Assembly: GCA_036675035.1 (NCBI GenBank)
Contig: JAKFFO010000193.1
Location: 1 to 64,000 of the forward strand
From: MESE01 sp036675035
Lineage (GTDB): Bacteria > Pseudomonadota > Gammaproteobacteria > Burkholderiales > Burkholderiaceae_D
Direction of reading: 5' to 3'
Length of the DNA stretch: 64,000 nucleotides
Below are positions 33,520 through 40,553 of the stretch, piece after piece. The notes under the pieces were generated by a model that saw only the letters and a program-made list of their open reading frames with translations, searched no databases and had not been told where the DNA came from. Both the position numbers and the translations under genes were made by a program. Numbering within the stretch: the stretch's first letter is position 1; each line of letters opens with the position of its first letter.

Positions 33520-34152
33520 TTAGCGCGACGTACCCGATCCTGGGGTGCTGGAACTTGAGCCACCGGAGCTGGAACCAGATGTGCCTGAGGTTCCCGAACC
33601 GGACGAAGAGCCAGAGCTGGATGGGCTGCTGCCGCTCGATGACCCGCTCCCTGACGACCCGGACGCACCGGAAGAACCCGACGAGCCGGAAGCGCCCGAG
33701 GAACCCGACGATCCTGACGTGCCACTCTTGGTATCAGGCGAAGTCGTGCTGGAATCGGTGGCGCTGCTTCCAGGTGTAGTGCTGCTCGAACTTGAGCCGC
33801 TGGTTCCGGCGGCACCTGTGCTGCCCGTGTCGGAACCCGGTGTAGAGGTTGAACCGGTTGTGCCTGTGGTCGAAGAGCCTGAGCCGCTTGAATCGGACCC
33901 GGCCGCAGCCGAGCCGGATGTGCTCGGAGAGGTGCTAGGACTAGGCGTGGTTGCGCTTGAACTCGGCGATGTCGAATCGGAAGAGGCCGAACCGGAGGTA
34001 CTCGAACCTGCCGCACCCGAACCTGCTGTGCTTGAAGGACTGCTGCCGGTGCTACCGCTGCTTTGTTCCTCCGACTGACCGCAGCCGGCGAACATCAGAC
34101 TTAACGCGCCGGCAGCCAGAAAGACCTTTGTTGTATATATCGTTGATCTCAT
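33520..34152 (-). CDS. Ser/Thr/Gly-rich low-complexity lipoprotein
   Basis: A 210-residue lipoprotein. The signal peptide (TTKVFLAAGALSLMFAGC) is followed by GQSEEQ and about 180 residues made almost only of Ser, Gly, Thr, Pro and Ala. The tail includes runs such as SGTSGSSGSSGASGSSG that suggest expansion by slippage. AAAGGA before the ATG sets the start; the frame continues upstream without support. The opposite strand stays open for 177 codons as a Glu/Pro-rich frame, a consequence of the repeat composition. A well-matched sigma-54 promoter lies about 100 bases upstream. The role is probably an extended envelope tether. Confidence 0.75.
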   Translation of the reverse strand: MRSTIYTTKVFLAAGALSLMFAGCGQSEEQSSGSTGSSPSSTAGSGAAGSSTSGSASSDSTSPSSSATTPSPSTSPSTSGSAAAGSDSSGSGSSTTGTTGSTSTPGSDTGSTGAAGTSGSSSSSTTPGSSATDSSTTSPDTKSGTSGSSGSSGASGSSGSSGASGSSGSGSSSGSSPSSSGSSSGSGTSGTSGSSSGGSSSSTPGSGTSR

Positions 34153-34251
34153 TATTTTGTTCCTTTCGCAAAAATTTATGTACCCAATGCCTTGACTGCG
34201 TTGTTTGAGATAAGTTTCGCAACTTTTCAACATAGTCATTCTTGTATCGGA

Positions 34252-34267
34252 CGCAGTTTTTGTGCCA
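34252..34267 (-). promoter_or_regulatory. Sigma-54 promoter P6
   Basis: TGGCAC-AAAAA-CTGCG on the minus strand: exact -24 element, exact GG-N10-GC spacing and CTGC at -12. It would give a leader of about 88 bases before the lipoprotein at 34152. Confidence 0.8.
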
Positions 34268-34338
34268 ACACGAAAATCCCCCCTCTGCAATTTTTATCCG
34301 GCGACAGCATGCGATAGAGAAACCAAGCACGCCGCTAC

Positions 34339-34353
34339 CGGTAAAAATTACCG
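34339..34353. promoter_or_regulatory. Candidate enhancer dyad upstream of P6
   Basis: A perfect 15-bp inverted repeat, CGGTAA-AAA-TTACCG, located 72 bases upstream of the -24 element of P6. This is a usual distance for an activator site of a sigma-54 promoter. Confidence 0.45.
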
Positions 34354-34778
34354 TTGCGTCCGTCGCTTCAGGAAAATTTTTCGAACATTCTGATTCATCG
34401 CAACGGGTCATCACGTTGAAATCAAATGCCCTGCATGATTAGGAACCTCTTTTTCTTTACTAGTTGCATTGGCAATTCGCACTTGATGTGATCTCTCTCA
34501 ATTAATGACGTATCCATTGCAATACGCGCATCCCGTCGTGCTACGGTAACCGCCATCGTCGCCGCGCCGCAGTAAAATCGCCGGCAACCCTATCTGCTGT
34601 CGCTCTCTCCGAATGGAATTTACTTGCCTTCGTTCCGTCTTCTCGACATCGATTGAATAATCGCAAACCCGGTTTTTTTGACTGACAGAAAATACGAAGG
34701 CGGGTTTATCTCTGACATATTGTCGGCCCTTCCAATCACCTGCCTGACGGCAGGGGCCCGAGAAAGATTCAAGTTTCG

Positions 34779-35729
34779 ATGTCTCCTGATAAATTGCTCA
34801 AGCGCTTCGGCATGCTGTACGGGTCATCTCCCGCGATGGAAAAACTTTACCAGCAGCTTGACAAGGTATCTGTAACCGATGCCACCGTGCTGCTTGCCGG
34901 CGAAAGCGGCACCGGTAAAGAGCTGATTGCGCAAACGATTCATCAGGTCAGCCCTCGATGCGATCAGAATTTTGTAGCTGTCAATTGCGGTGCGATTCCG
35001 GCCCACTTGATCGAGGCGGCATTGTTCGGCCACGAAAAGGGCAGCTTTACCGGCGCAGTACGCCAGCAAATTGGCTACTTTGAGCACGCATCTGCGGGCA
35101 CGCTGTTCCTCGATGAAATTACCGAAATGCCGACCGACATGCAGGTAAAACTGTTGCGCGTGCTGGAGAGCGGCGCGTTCATGCGGGTGGGTGGCAGCGA
35201 TGAAGTCCGGGTCGACGTGCGATTGATTGCGGCGACCAATCGAGATCTGGAAACGGCAGTCAGGCAAGGGAATTTGCGGGAAGACCTGATGTATCGGCTT
35301 GCGGTATTCCCGATACGGGTACCTCCGCTGCGCGAACGCAACGGCGACATCGAGTTGCTCGCACATCACTTCTTGCAGGCGCTCAACACCAAGGACAATA
35401 CGCGGAAATCTTTTTCGCGTCAGTCGCTGGAGACGATCCGCTCCTACTCATGGCCAGGCAACGTAAGGGAATTGAAAAACGTGGTTCAGCGTGCCTTCAT
35501 CCTGTCGAGCGATACCCTGACCATAGAAGACCATCTGTCCGAATTGTCGCCGCGCAAACCGATCATGCAGGATGGACTTCTCAATTTTTCGGTCGGCACG
35601 CCTTTGGCGGATGCGCAGCGGGAAATCATACTGGCGACGCTCAAGCACTTCGGCGGCAATAAACGATTGACTGCCGAGGCGCTGGGCATCAGCCTCAAGA
35701 CCTTGTATAACCGGCTCAAGGAATATTGA
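34779..35729 (+). CDS. Receiver-less sigma-54 activator (AAA+ plus Fis HTH)
   Basis: A 316-residue protein consisting only of an AAA+ domain and a DNA-binding domain, comparable in layout to PspF. Visible motifs are Walker A GESGTGKE, the sigma-54 loop GSFTGA (the same Ala-to-Ser variant as in the nearby response regulator), Walker B GTLFLDEI and a C-terminal NKRLTAEALGISLKTLYNRLKEY. It is clearly a paralogue of the regulator at 31250-32665, with matching AAA+ and HTH runs. With no receiver or sensor domain its activity must be set by expression or by a partner protein. The ATG has only a poor ribosome site. Confidence 0.9.
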   Translation: MSPDKLLKRFGMLYGSSPAMEKLYQQLDKVSVTDATVLLAGESGTGKELIAQTIHQVSPRCDQNFVAVNCGAIPAHLIEAALFGHEKGSFTGAVRQQIGYFEHASAGTLFLDEITEMPTDMQVKLLRVLESGAFMRVGGSDEVRVDVRLIAATNRDLETAVRQGNLREDLMYRLAVFPIRVPPLRERNGDIELLAHHFLQALNTKDNTRKSFSRQSLETIRSYSWPGNVRELKNVVQRAFILSSDTLTIEDHLSELSPRKPIMQDGLLNFSVGTPLADAQREIILATLKHFGGNKRLTAEALGISLKTLYNRLKEY

Positions 35730-35790
35730 ACATCTTTTCGGTCGCGCGGCATGTCTGCAGCTTGCAGGCTATCCGCTGCCTACCTGTCAC

Positions 35791-36657
35791 CTATCCATTT
35801 ATCACTTCTCCGCCGTTCGGATGCAGCACCTGTCCGGTCATGTATGACGAGTCCTCGCTCGCCAGAAATACATACGAAGGCGCGATTTCATCCGGCTGGC
35901 CGGCGCGTCCGAGCGGCACCTTGGCGCCGAACTTCTCCACCTGTTCTGCCGAAAACGTCGACGGAATCAGCGGAGTCCATATCGGCCCCGGCGCCACCGC
36001 ATTGACGTAAATTCCGCGCTCGGCCAGCTGCTGCGACAATGATCTGGTAAATGCAACGATCGCCCCTTTGGTCGCTGCATAGTCCAGCAGATGCGCACTG
36101 CCGCGATATGCGGTTACCGAAGTTGTATTGATGATGCGCGCGCCTTTCTTGAGATGCGGCAACGCTGCTTTCACGGTATGGAACATTGAAAATACATTGG
36201 TGCGGAAGGTTTTTTCCAGTTGCTCCGCACTGATGTCCTCGATACTTTCCTGCGGATGCTGTTCCGCAGCGTTATTGATCAGCACATCCAGGTGTCCGAA
36301 TGATGAAACCGTTTTCTCGACCATTTGCTTGCAGAAATCCGCCTGGCCGACATCGCCCGCCAGCGCAATGCACTCTCTGCCGAGTTGTTCGATGGTTCGC
36401 TGCGTCTCGTCCGCGTCCTGCTTTTCATTAAGGTAGGCAATGACGATATTGGCACCCTCTTTCGCGAACATGATGGCAACGGATCGCCCAATGCCGCTAT
36501 CGCCGCCGGTAATCAACGCCACTTTCCCTTTCAGTTTTCCACTTGGGACATAATCGCTGGCCTTTGATTCCGGTCGTGGCGCCATCGCCGCCTCGATACC
36601 GGGTTGCCGGTCCTGATGCTGGGGCGGCAATCCGTGCTTCTGATTCTGCTCGCTCAT
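35791..36657 (-). CDS. Stress-type short-chain dehydrogenase/reductase
   Basis: A 288-residue classical SDR with an N-terminal extension (QNQKHGLPPQHQDRQPG) typical of the YghA/YdaD general-stress group. The cofactor motif is TGGDSGIGR; NNAA, the catalytic serine (NTTSVTAY) and DYAATKGA (Tyr and Lys) complete the active site. The C-terminus (SYMTGQVLHPNGGEVING) is standard. The substrate is unknown; homologues are annotated as glucose/ribitol- or aldehyde-type oxidoreductases. GGAG precedes the ATG, and a sigma-54 promoter lies about 80 bases upstream. Confidence 0.92.
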   Translation of the reverse strand: MSEQNQKHGLPPQHQDRQPGIEAAMAPRPESKASDYVPSGKLKGKVALITGGDSGIGRSVAIMFAKEGANIVIAYLNEKQDADETQRTIEQLGRECIALAGDVGQADFCKQMVEKTVSSFGHLDVLINNAAEQHPQESIEDISAEQLEKTFRTNVFSMFHTVKAALPHLKKGARIINTTSVTAYRGSAHLLDYAATKGAIVAFTRSLSQQLAERGIYVNAVAPGPIWTPLIPSTFSAEQVEKFGAKVPLGRAGQPDEIAPSYVFLASEDSSYMTGQVLHPNGGEVING

Positions 36658-36993
36658 TTTAATATCGCTCCGAGATTGATTTGTGCGGTCTTCACTTTGC
36701 CAAGGGCGATCAAAAAGACCAGACGATCACACCGGTTCAGCAGTTTTTATGCCACATGAAAGCGATCTGACGCTGCATTCTTTATGGTTATCGCCGCTCG
36801 GTTCGATCGGCTCTGTACCAATAAAAATTACATCGACAAAGTCAAATTTACTGAAAATTCTTCGCGGCAAGCAGCAAGCCGTGTGGGATTGAAATCAATT
36901 CGGGAAGCAATGAGGAAATATTGCGGAGAGGAAAACAGCGATGCGGAAAAGCAGGACTGAAACGTCGATGCGGAATTGAAAGGAACAGCCGCG
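36658..36993. other. 336-base intergenic region
   Basis: It contains the sigma-54 promoter P7 of the SDR gene (36739-36754) and the related dyad CAATAA-AAA-TTACAT at 36819-36833. No gene is supported. Confidence 0.5.
36739..36754 (-). promoter_or_regulatory. Sigma-54 promoter P7
   Basis: TGGCAT-AAAAA-CTGCT on the minus strand with exact GG-N10-GC spacing. It shares AAAAACTGC with P6. Predicted leader to 36657 is about 70 bases. Confidence 0.8.
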
Positions 36994-38001
36994 TCAAGCG
37001 GCTAGTGGAGTCATCCGTGCCAGTGCATACATCAGCAGGTCCGAATTCCCGCTTGCCAGTTTTTTTGAATCCGATAACGACTGGCGGAACAAACGCGCTC
37101 CCGGCATGCCTGTCATCAAACCCAGCATATGGCGGGTGATACTGTTCAGTTTCAGTCCACCGGCAGCGCCGTTTCCGTGGCGTGTCAATTGCGCATCAAT
37201 ATATGGCAACATCGCTTCGAGTATTGCCGCACGCGACTTTATCGGTGCGTCATCGCCGTAAAATCGCGCGTCGAACGTCGCCATCGAATACGGATTGTGG
37301 TAAGCCTCGCGTCCTATCATCACGCCATCCACATGCGATAGGTGTCCATCAATTTCGGCCAGAGTCTTGATGCCGCCATTGATGATAATTTCCAGCTGAT
37401 GGAAATCGCGCTTGAGTTGATATGCGCGCTCATATTGCAAGGGCGGAATCTCGCGATTTTCCTTGGGGCTCAGTCCCTTCAGAATCGCATTGCGCGCATG
37501 GACGATAAAGGTAGTACATCCCGCATCCGCGACTGCGCCAACGAAATCGCGCATGAAATCGTACGACTCTACATCATCAATCCCGATCCGGTGCTTGACG
37601 GTCACATCGATGCTTACCGCATCACGCATCGCCTTGACGCAATCGGCAACCAGCGCCGGTTCGCCCATCAGGCAGGCACCGAATGCACCCTTCTGCACGC
37701 GCTCGGACGGACAGCCGCAATTCAGGTTGATTTCGTCATAGCCCCATTGCTCCCCCAATTTCGCGCATTGCGCAAGATCGCCGGGCTCGCTGCCGCCCAA
37801 TTGCAATGCGACCGGATGCTCTTCCTGATTGAAGTCGAGGTGCCGCGGCACGTCGCCATGCAGCAACGCACCGGTCGTCACCATTTCGGTATACAGCCAC
37901 GTGTGGCGCGTAATGTGCCGATGGAACATCCGGCAATGCCGGTCGGTCCAATCCATCATCGGGGCTACCGACAGGCGGCGAGGAGGTAATGTCGAATTCA
38001 T
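36994..38001 (-). CDS. dusA: tRNA-dihydrouridine synthase A
   Basis: A 335-residue FMN enzyme that reduces uridine to dihydrouridine in the D-loop of tRNAs. Motifs: LSVAPMMDWTDRHCR (flavin-binding start), YTEMVTTGALLHGD (DusA subgroup), EINLNCGCPSERVQKGAFGACLM with the catalytic cysteine, VKHRIGIDD, FIVHARNA, and NGGIKTLAEI/VDGVMIGREAY. The frame extends 25 residues upstream, but the ATG at 38001 matches the usual family start. It begins the right-hand core region. Confidence 0.95.
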   Translation of the reverse strand: MNSTLPPRRLSVAPMMDWTDRHCRMFHRHITRHTWLYTEMVTTGALLHGDVPRHLDFNQEEHPVALQLGGSEPGDLAQCAKLGEQWGYDEINLNCGCPSERVQKGAFGACLMGEPALVADCVKAMRDAVSIDVTVKHRIGIDDVESYDFMRDFVGAVADAGCTTFIVHARNAILKGLSPKENREIPPLQYERAYQLKRDFHQLEIIINGGIKTLAEIDGHLSHVDGVMIGREAYHNPYSMATFDARFYGDDAPIKSRAAILEAMLPYIDAQLTRHGNGAAGGLKLNSITRHMLGLMTGMPGARLFRQSLSDSKKLASGNSDLLMYALARMTPLAA

Positions 38002-38169
38002 AAAAGCAGAATCGGGGCGTCGTTTCAATGCTGCAGTAAAAGCGGCGTAATTAAAGCCGATATTGTACCGACACATACCTTTATCCGGAAATCGCAGTAA
38101 AGTGCTGGTATCAATTCGCGATCGCGTTTTCCCGCATCACTTTCAATATTCGAAAGGAAAAATGACAAC

Positions 38170-39522
38170 ATGTCTACTCCCATGAATACCGATCATTTCT
38201 GGATGCCGTTTACCGCCAACCGGCAGTTCAAGGCCAAGCCGCGCATGCTGGCGGCGGCATCAGGCATGCATTACACCACCGACGACGGCCGCAAGATACT
38301 CGACGGCACTTCGGGGCTGTGGTGTGTCAATGCCGGCCATGGGCATCCGAAGATTGTCGAAGCGATCCAGAAACAGGCGGCAACGATGGATTACGCGCCG
38401 GTATTCCAGATGGGGCATCCGAAGGCATTCGAGGCAGCCAGCGCGCTGGTGTCCATCGCACCGGAAGGACTGAACCGCGTTTTCTTTTGCAACGACGGTT
38501 CCGAAGCGGTCGATTCCGCGCTGAAGATTGCACTGGCCTACCATCGCGTGCGCGGGGACGGTTTGAGAACGCGGCTGATCGGCCGCGAACGCGGATATCA
38601 CGGCGTCGGTTTCGGCGGCATCGCGGTCGGCGGTATCGCCGGCAACCGCAAGCATTTCGGCCCGACGCTGGCCGGTGTCGATCATTTGCGCCATCCGCTG
38701 GATATGGCGCGCAATGCGTTCTCCAGAGGTTTGCCGGAGCATGGCGCGGAGCTTGCCGATGAACTCGAACAGCGCATGCTGGCGTTGCATGACCCGGCCA
38801 CCATCGCTGCCGTAATCGTCGAACCGATCCAAGGATCGACCGGCGTGATCCTGCCGCCCAAAGGCTACCTGCAGAAATTGCGCTCGATCTGCGACCGGTA
38901 CGGCATCCTGCTGATTTTCGATGAAGTCATTACCGGCTTCGGCCGGCTCGGTGCGCCGTTCGCCGCCGATTACTTCGGCGTTGTGCCGGACATGATCGTC
39001 TGCGCAAAAGGATTGACCAACGCGACAGTGCCGATGGGCGCTGTCATCGTGCGCCAGGATATCCACGACACCTTCATGGATGCCGCGCCGGAAAATACCA
39101 TCGAGTTTTATCATGGCTACACCTATACCGGCCATCCGCTCGCCTCGGCCGCAGCAGTCGCTACCATCGATGTTTACCGAAGCGAACAGCTGTTCGAACG
39201 GGCCGCCGGCATCGCACCGTATTTCGAAGATGCTGCGCACAGCCTGAAAGGTTTGCCGTATGTAAAAGACGTGCGCAATCTCGGCCTGGTGTGCGGCATC
39301 GAACTCGACGGCATTCCCGGCAAGGCGACTGCACGCGCCTTCGATGTCTTCCTGAAATGCTTCTGGGACAAGGGAGTGCTGATCCGCACCACCGGCGACA
39401 TCATCGCACTGTCACCGCCGCTGATTATCGAAAAATCGCAGATTGACCAGATGTTCGGCGCGATTGCAGATGTGCTGAAGACGCAAAAGGCAGTGCCGTC
39501 AATCGAACCTGTGACGGCCTGA
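38170..39522 (+). CDS. Omega-amino acid--pyruvate aminotransferase
   Basis: A 450-residue class III PLP-dependent transaminase, closest in pattern to beta-alanine/omega-amino acid--pyruvate aminotransferases. It starts with HFWMPFTANRQFK and GTSGLWCVNAGHGHP, continues with FCNDGSEAVDSALK, then LIFDEVITGFGRLG, and has the Schiff-base lysine K280 in VCAKGLTNATVPMGAV. Its C-terminus DKGVLIRTTGDIIALSPPLII is standard. It moves amino groups from omega-amino acids or amines to pyruvate. It is divergent from dusA and convergent with the DMT transporter. The exact substrate cannot be read from sequence. Confidence 0.92.
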   Translation: MSTPMNTDHFWMPFTANRQFKAKPRMLAAASGMHYTTDDGRKILDGTSGLWCVNAGHGHPKIVEAIQKQAATMDYAPVFQMGHPKAFEAASALVSIAPEGLNRVFFCNDGSEAVDSALKIALAYHRVRGDGLRTRLIGRERGYHGVGFGGIAVGGIAGNRKHFGPTLAGVDHLRHPLDMARNAFSRGLPEHGAELADELEQRMLALHDPATIAAVIVEPIQGSTGVILPPKGYLQKLRSICDRYGILLIFDEVITGFGRLGAPFAADYFGVVPDMIVCAKGLTNATVPMGAVIVRQDIHDTFMDAAPENTIEFYHGYTYTGHPLASAAAVATIDVYRSEQLFERAAGIAPYFEDAAHSLKGLPYVKDVRNLGLVCGIELDGIPGKATARAFDVFLKCFWDKGVLIRTTGDIIALSPPLIIEKSQIDQMFGAIADVLKTQKAVPSIEPVTA

Positions 39523-39545
39523 GTTGCGCGATCGCAGCAGAGAAA

Positions 39546-40436
39546 TCAACTGATGACCGGTCCGGCCGGGCGTATGGCCGTGACCTCGTTGAAGATGAGC
39601 GCGGCCAATACGATGGCGCCGCCGACAAGAGTCGCGTGCGCCGGCATTTCTCCAGCGCCGAGCCACGCCCACAAGGGACCGAGCAATACTTCGAGTAACG
39701 CCAGCAGTGAAATCTCCGGCGCGGACAGCGATTTCGATGCCGCGACCATCAACATGCATGGCAAGCCAAGCTGGAAAAACCCGAGAATCGCGAGAATAAC
39801 GATATCGTGTTGCGATGCCTGAAACGGCAAGGTCAGCGGCAGCATCATCAACGCAGAGAACACGCCGCCCAGCAACACGGCCGGAATCAGATCTATCCGA
39901 TGGCCGGCCTTTTTCATTGCTATGACATTGACCGACGCTGCGATCGGCACGCCCAGCGCCACCGCCATGCCGGCCAGATGCGTGCCGCCCATGCCGGACA
40001 TGCCACTGGCAAACATCCACACCATGCCGGCAAATGCTGCCGCGATCGCAAGCCAGGTACGCAACGCGATCGATTCGCGCAAAAACAGCCATGCGAAAAA
40101 TGCGGTCAGCAATGGCGAGAGACTCATGACGATCAATGTATTGGCCACCGTCGTCATGGTCAGCGCAATCATGAAGCAGCAAAACATGATGCTCCACATC
40201 GCGCCGGACAATATGCCCAGTGTTCCGGTCGCGCGGACACTGGAAAATGCCGCACTCTTTTTTTGCCAAAGCAGCGCCCCCGACACGAACAGTGCGGCGA
40301 ACAAGCTGCGCCAGAAAGTTACTTCGAACCCGCGCGCCGCATCAAGATGGCGAGTGAATACGCCGGCGATGCTCCATAGCGTGGCAGCACAAATCATCAG
40401 AATTACCGCGTGCCGATGAGACAGAGGCTTAGGCAT
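39546..40436 (-). CDS. DMT superfamily (EamA) transporter
   Basis: A 296-residue inner-membrane protein with two EamA repeats of five helices each (first repeat from HAVILMICAATLWSIAGVFTRHL, second from MAVALGVPIAASVNVIAMK). Members export amino acids or other small metabolites. The Pro-rich PEISLLALLEVLLGPLWAWL in the second repeat is characteristic. It lies downstream of typA in the same direction, but a terminator hairpin separates them. Confidence 0.9.
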   Translation of the reverse strand: MPKPLSHRHAVILMICAATLWSIAGVFTRHLDAARGFEVTFWRSLFAALFVSGALLWQKKSAAFSSVRATGTLGILSGAMWSIMFCCFMIALTMTTVANTLIVMSLSPLLTAFFAWLFLRESIALRTWLAIAAAFAGMVWMFASGMSGMGGTHLAGMAVALGVPIAASVNVIAMKKAGHRIDLIPAVLLGGVFSALMMLPLTLPFQASQHDIVILAILGFFQLGLPCMLMVAASKSLSAPEISLLALLEVLLGPLWAWLGAGEMPAHATLVGGAIVLAALIFNEVTAIRPAGPVIS

Positions 40437-40463
40437 GAACAGGAAACCTTCGGGGCAAATAAA

Positions 40464-40514
40464 AACCCGTCAATTCTAAATGACCTTGCGCAGGCCAGCC
40501 GAATTTGACGGGTT
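40464..40514 (-). terminator. Intrinsic terminator of typA
   Basis: Read leftward, GAATCGAACCCGTCAAATTC pairs with GAATTGACGGG across a loop of about 24 bases, followed by TTTTTATTTG. It lies 40 bases after the typA stop. Confidence 0.75.
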
Positions 40515-40553
40515 CGATTCACGGCCAATCAAAGCCGTGAGGTGCTGAATAAA

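Larger units (their letters stand above)
34153..34778. other. Divergent region between lipoprotein gene and orphan activator
   Basis: A 626-base region holding the sigma-54 promoter P6 (34252-34267) and, 72 bases upstream of it, the dyad at 34339-34353. The rest up to the activator gene at 34779 is comparatively AT-rich, with no gene supported and no clear promoter for the activator. Confidence 0.6.

Noticed and set aside
33545..34078. Rightward 177-codon Glu/Pro/Val-rich frame
   Set aside because: It is the exact antisense of the Ser/Thr/Gly-rich lipoprotein tail. The leftward gene has a signal peptide, lipobox, ribosome site and promoter, and the rightward one has none.
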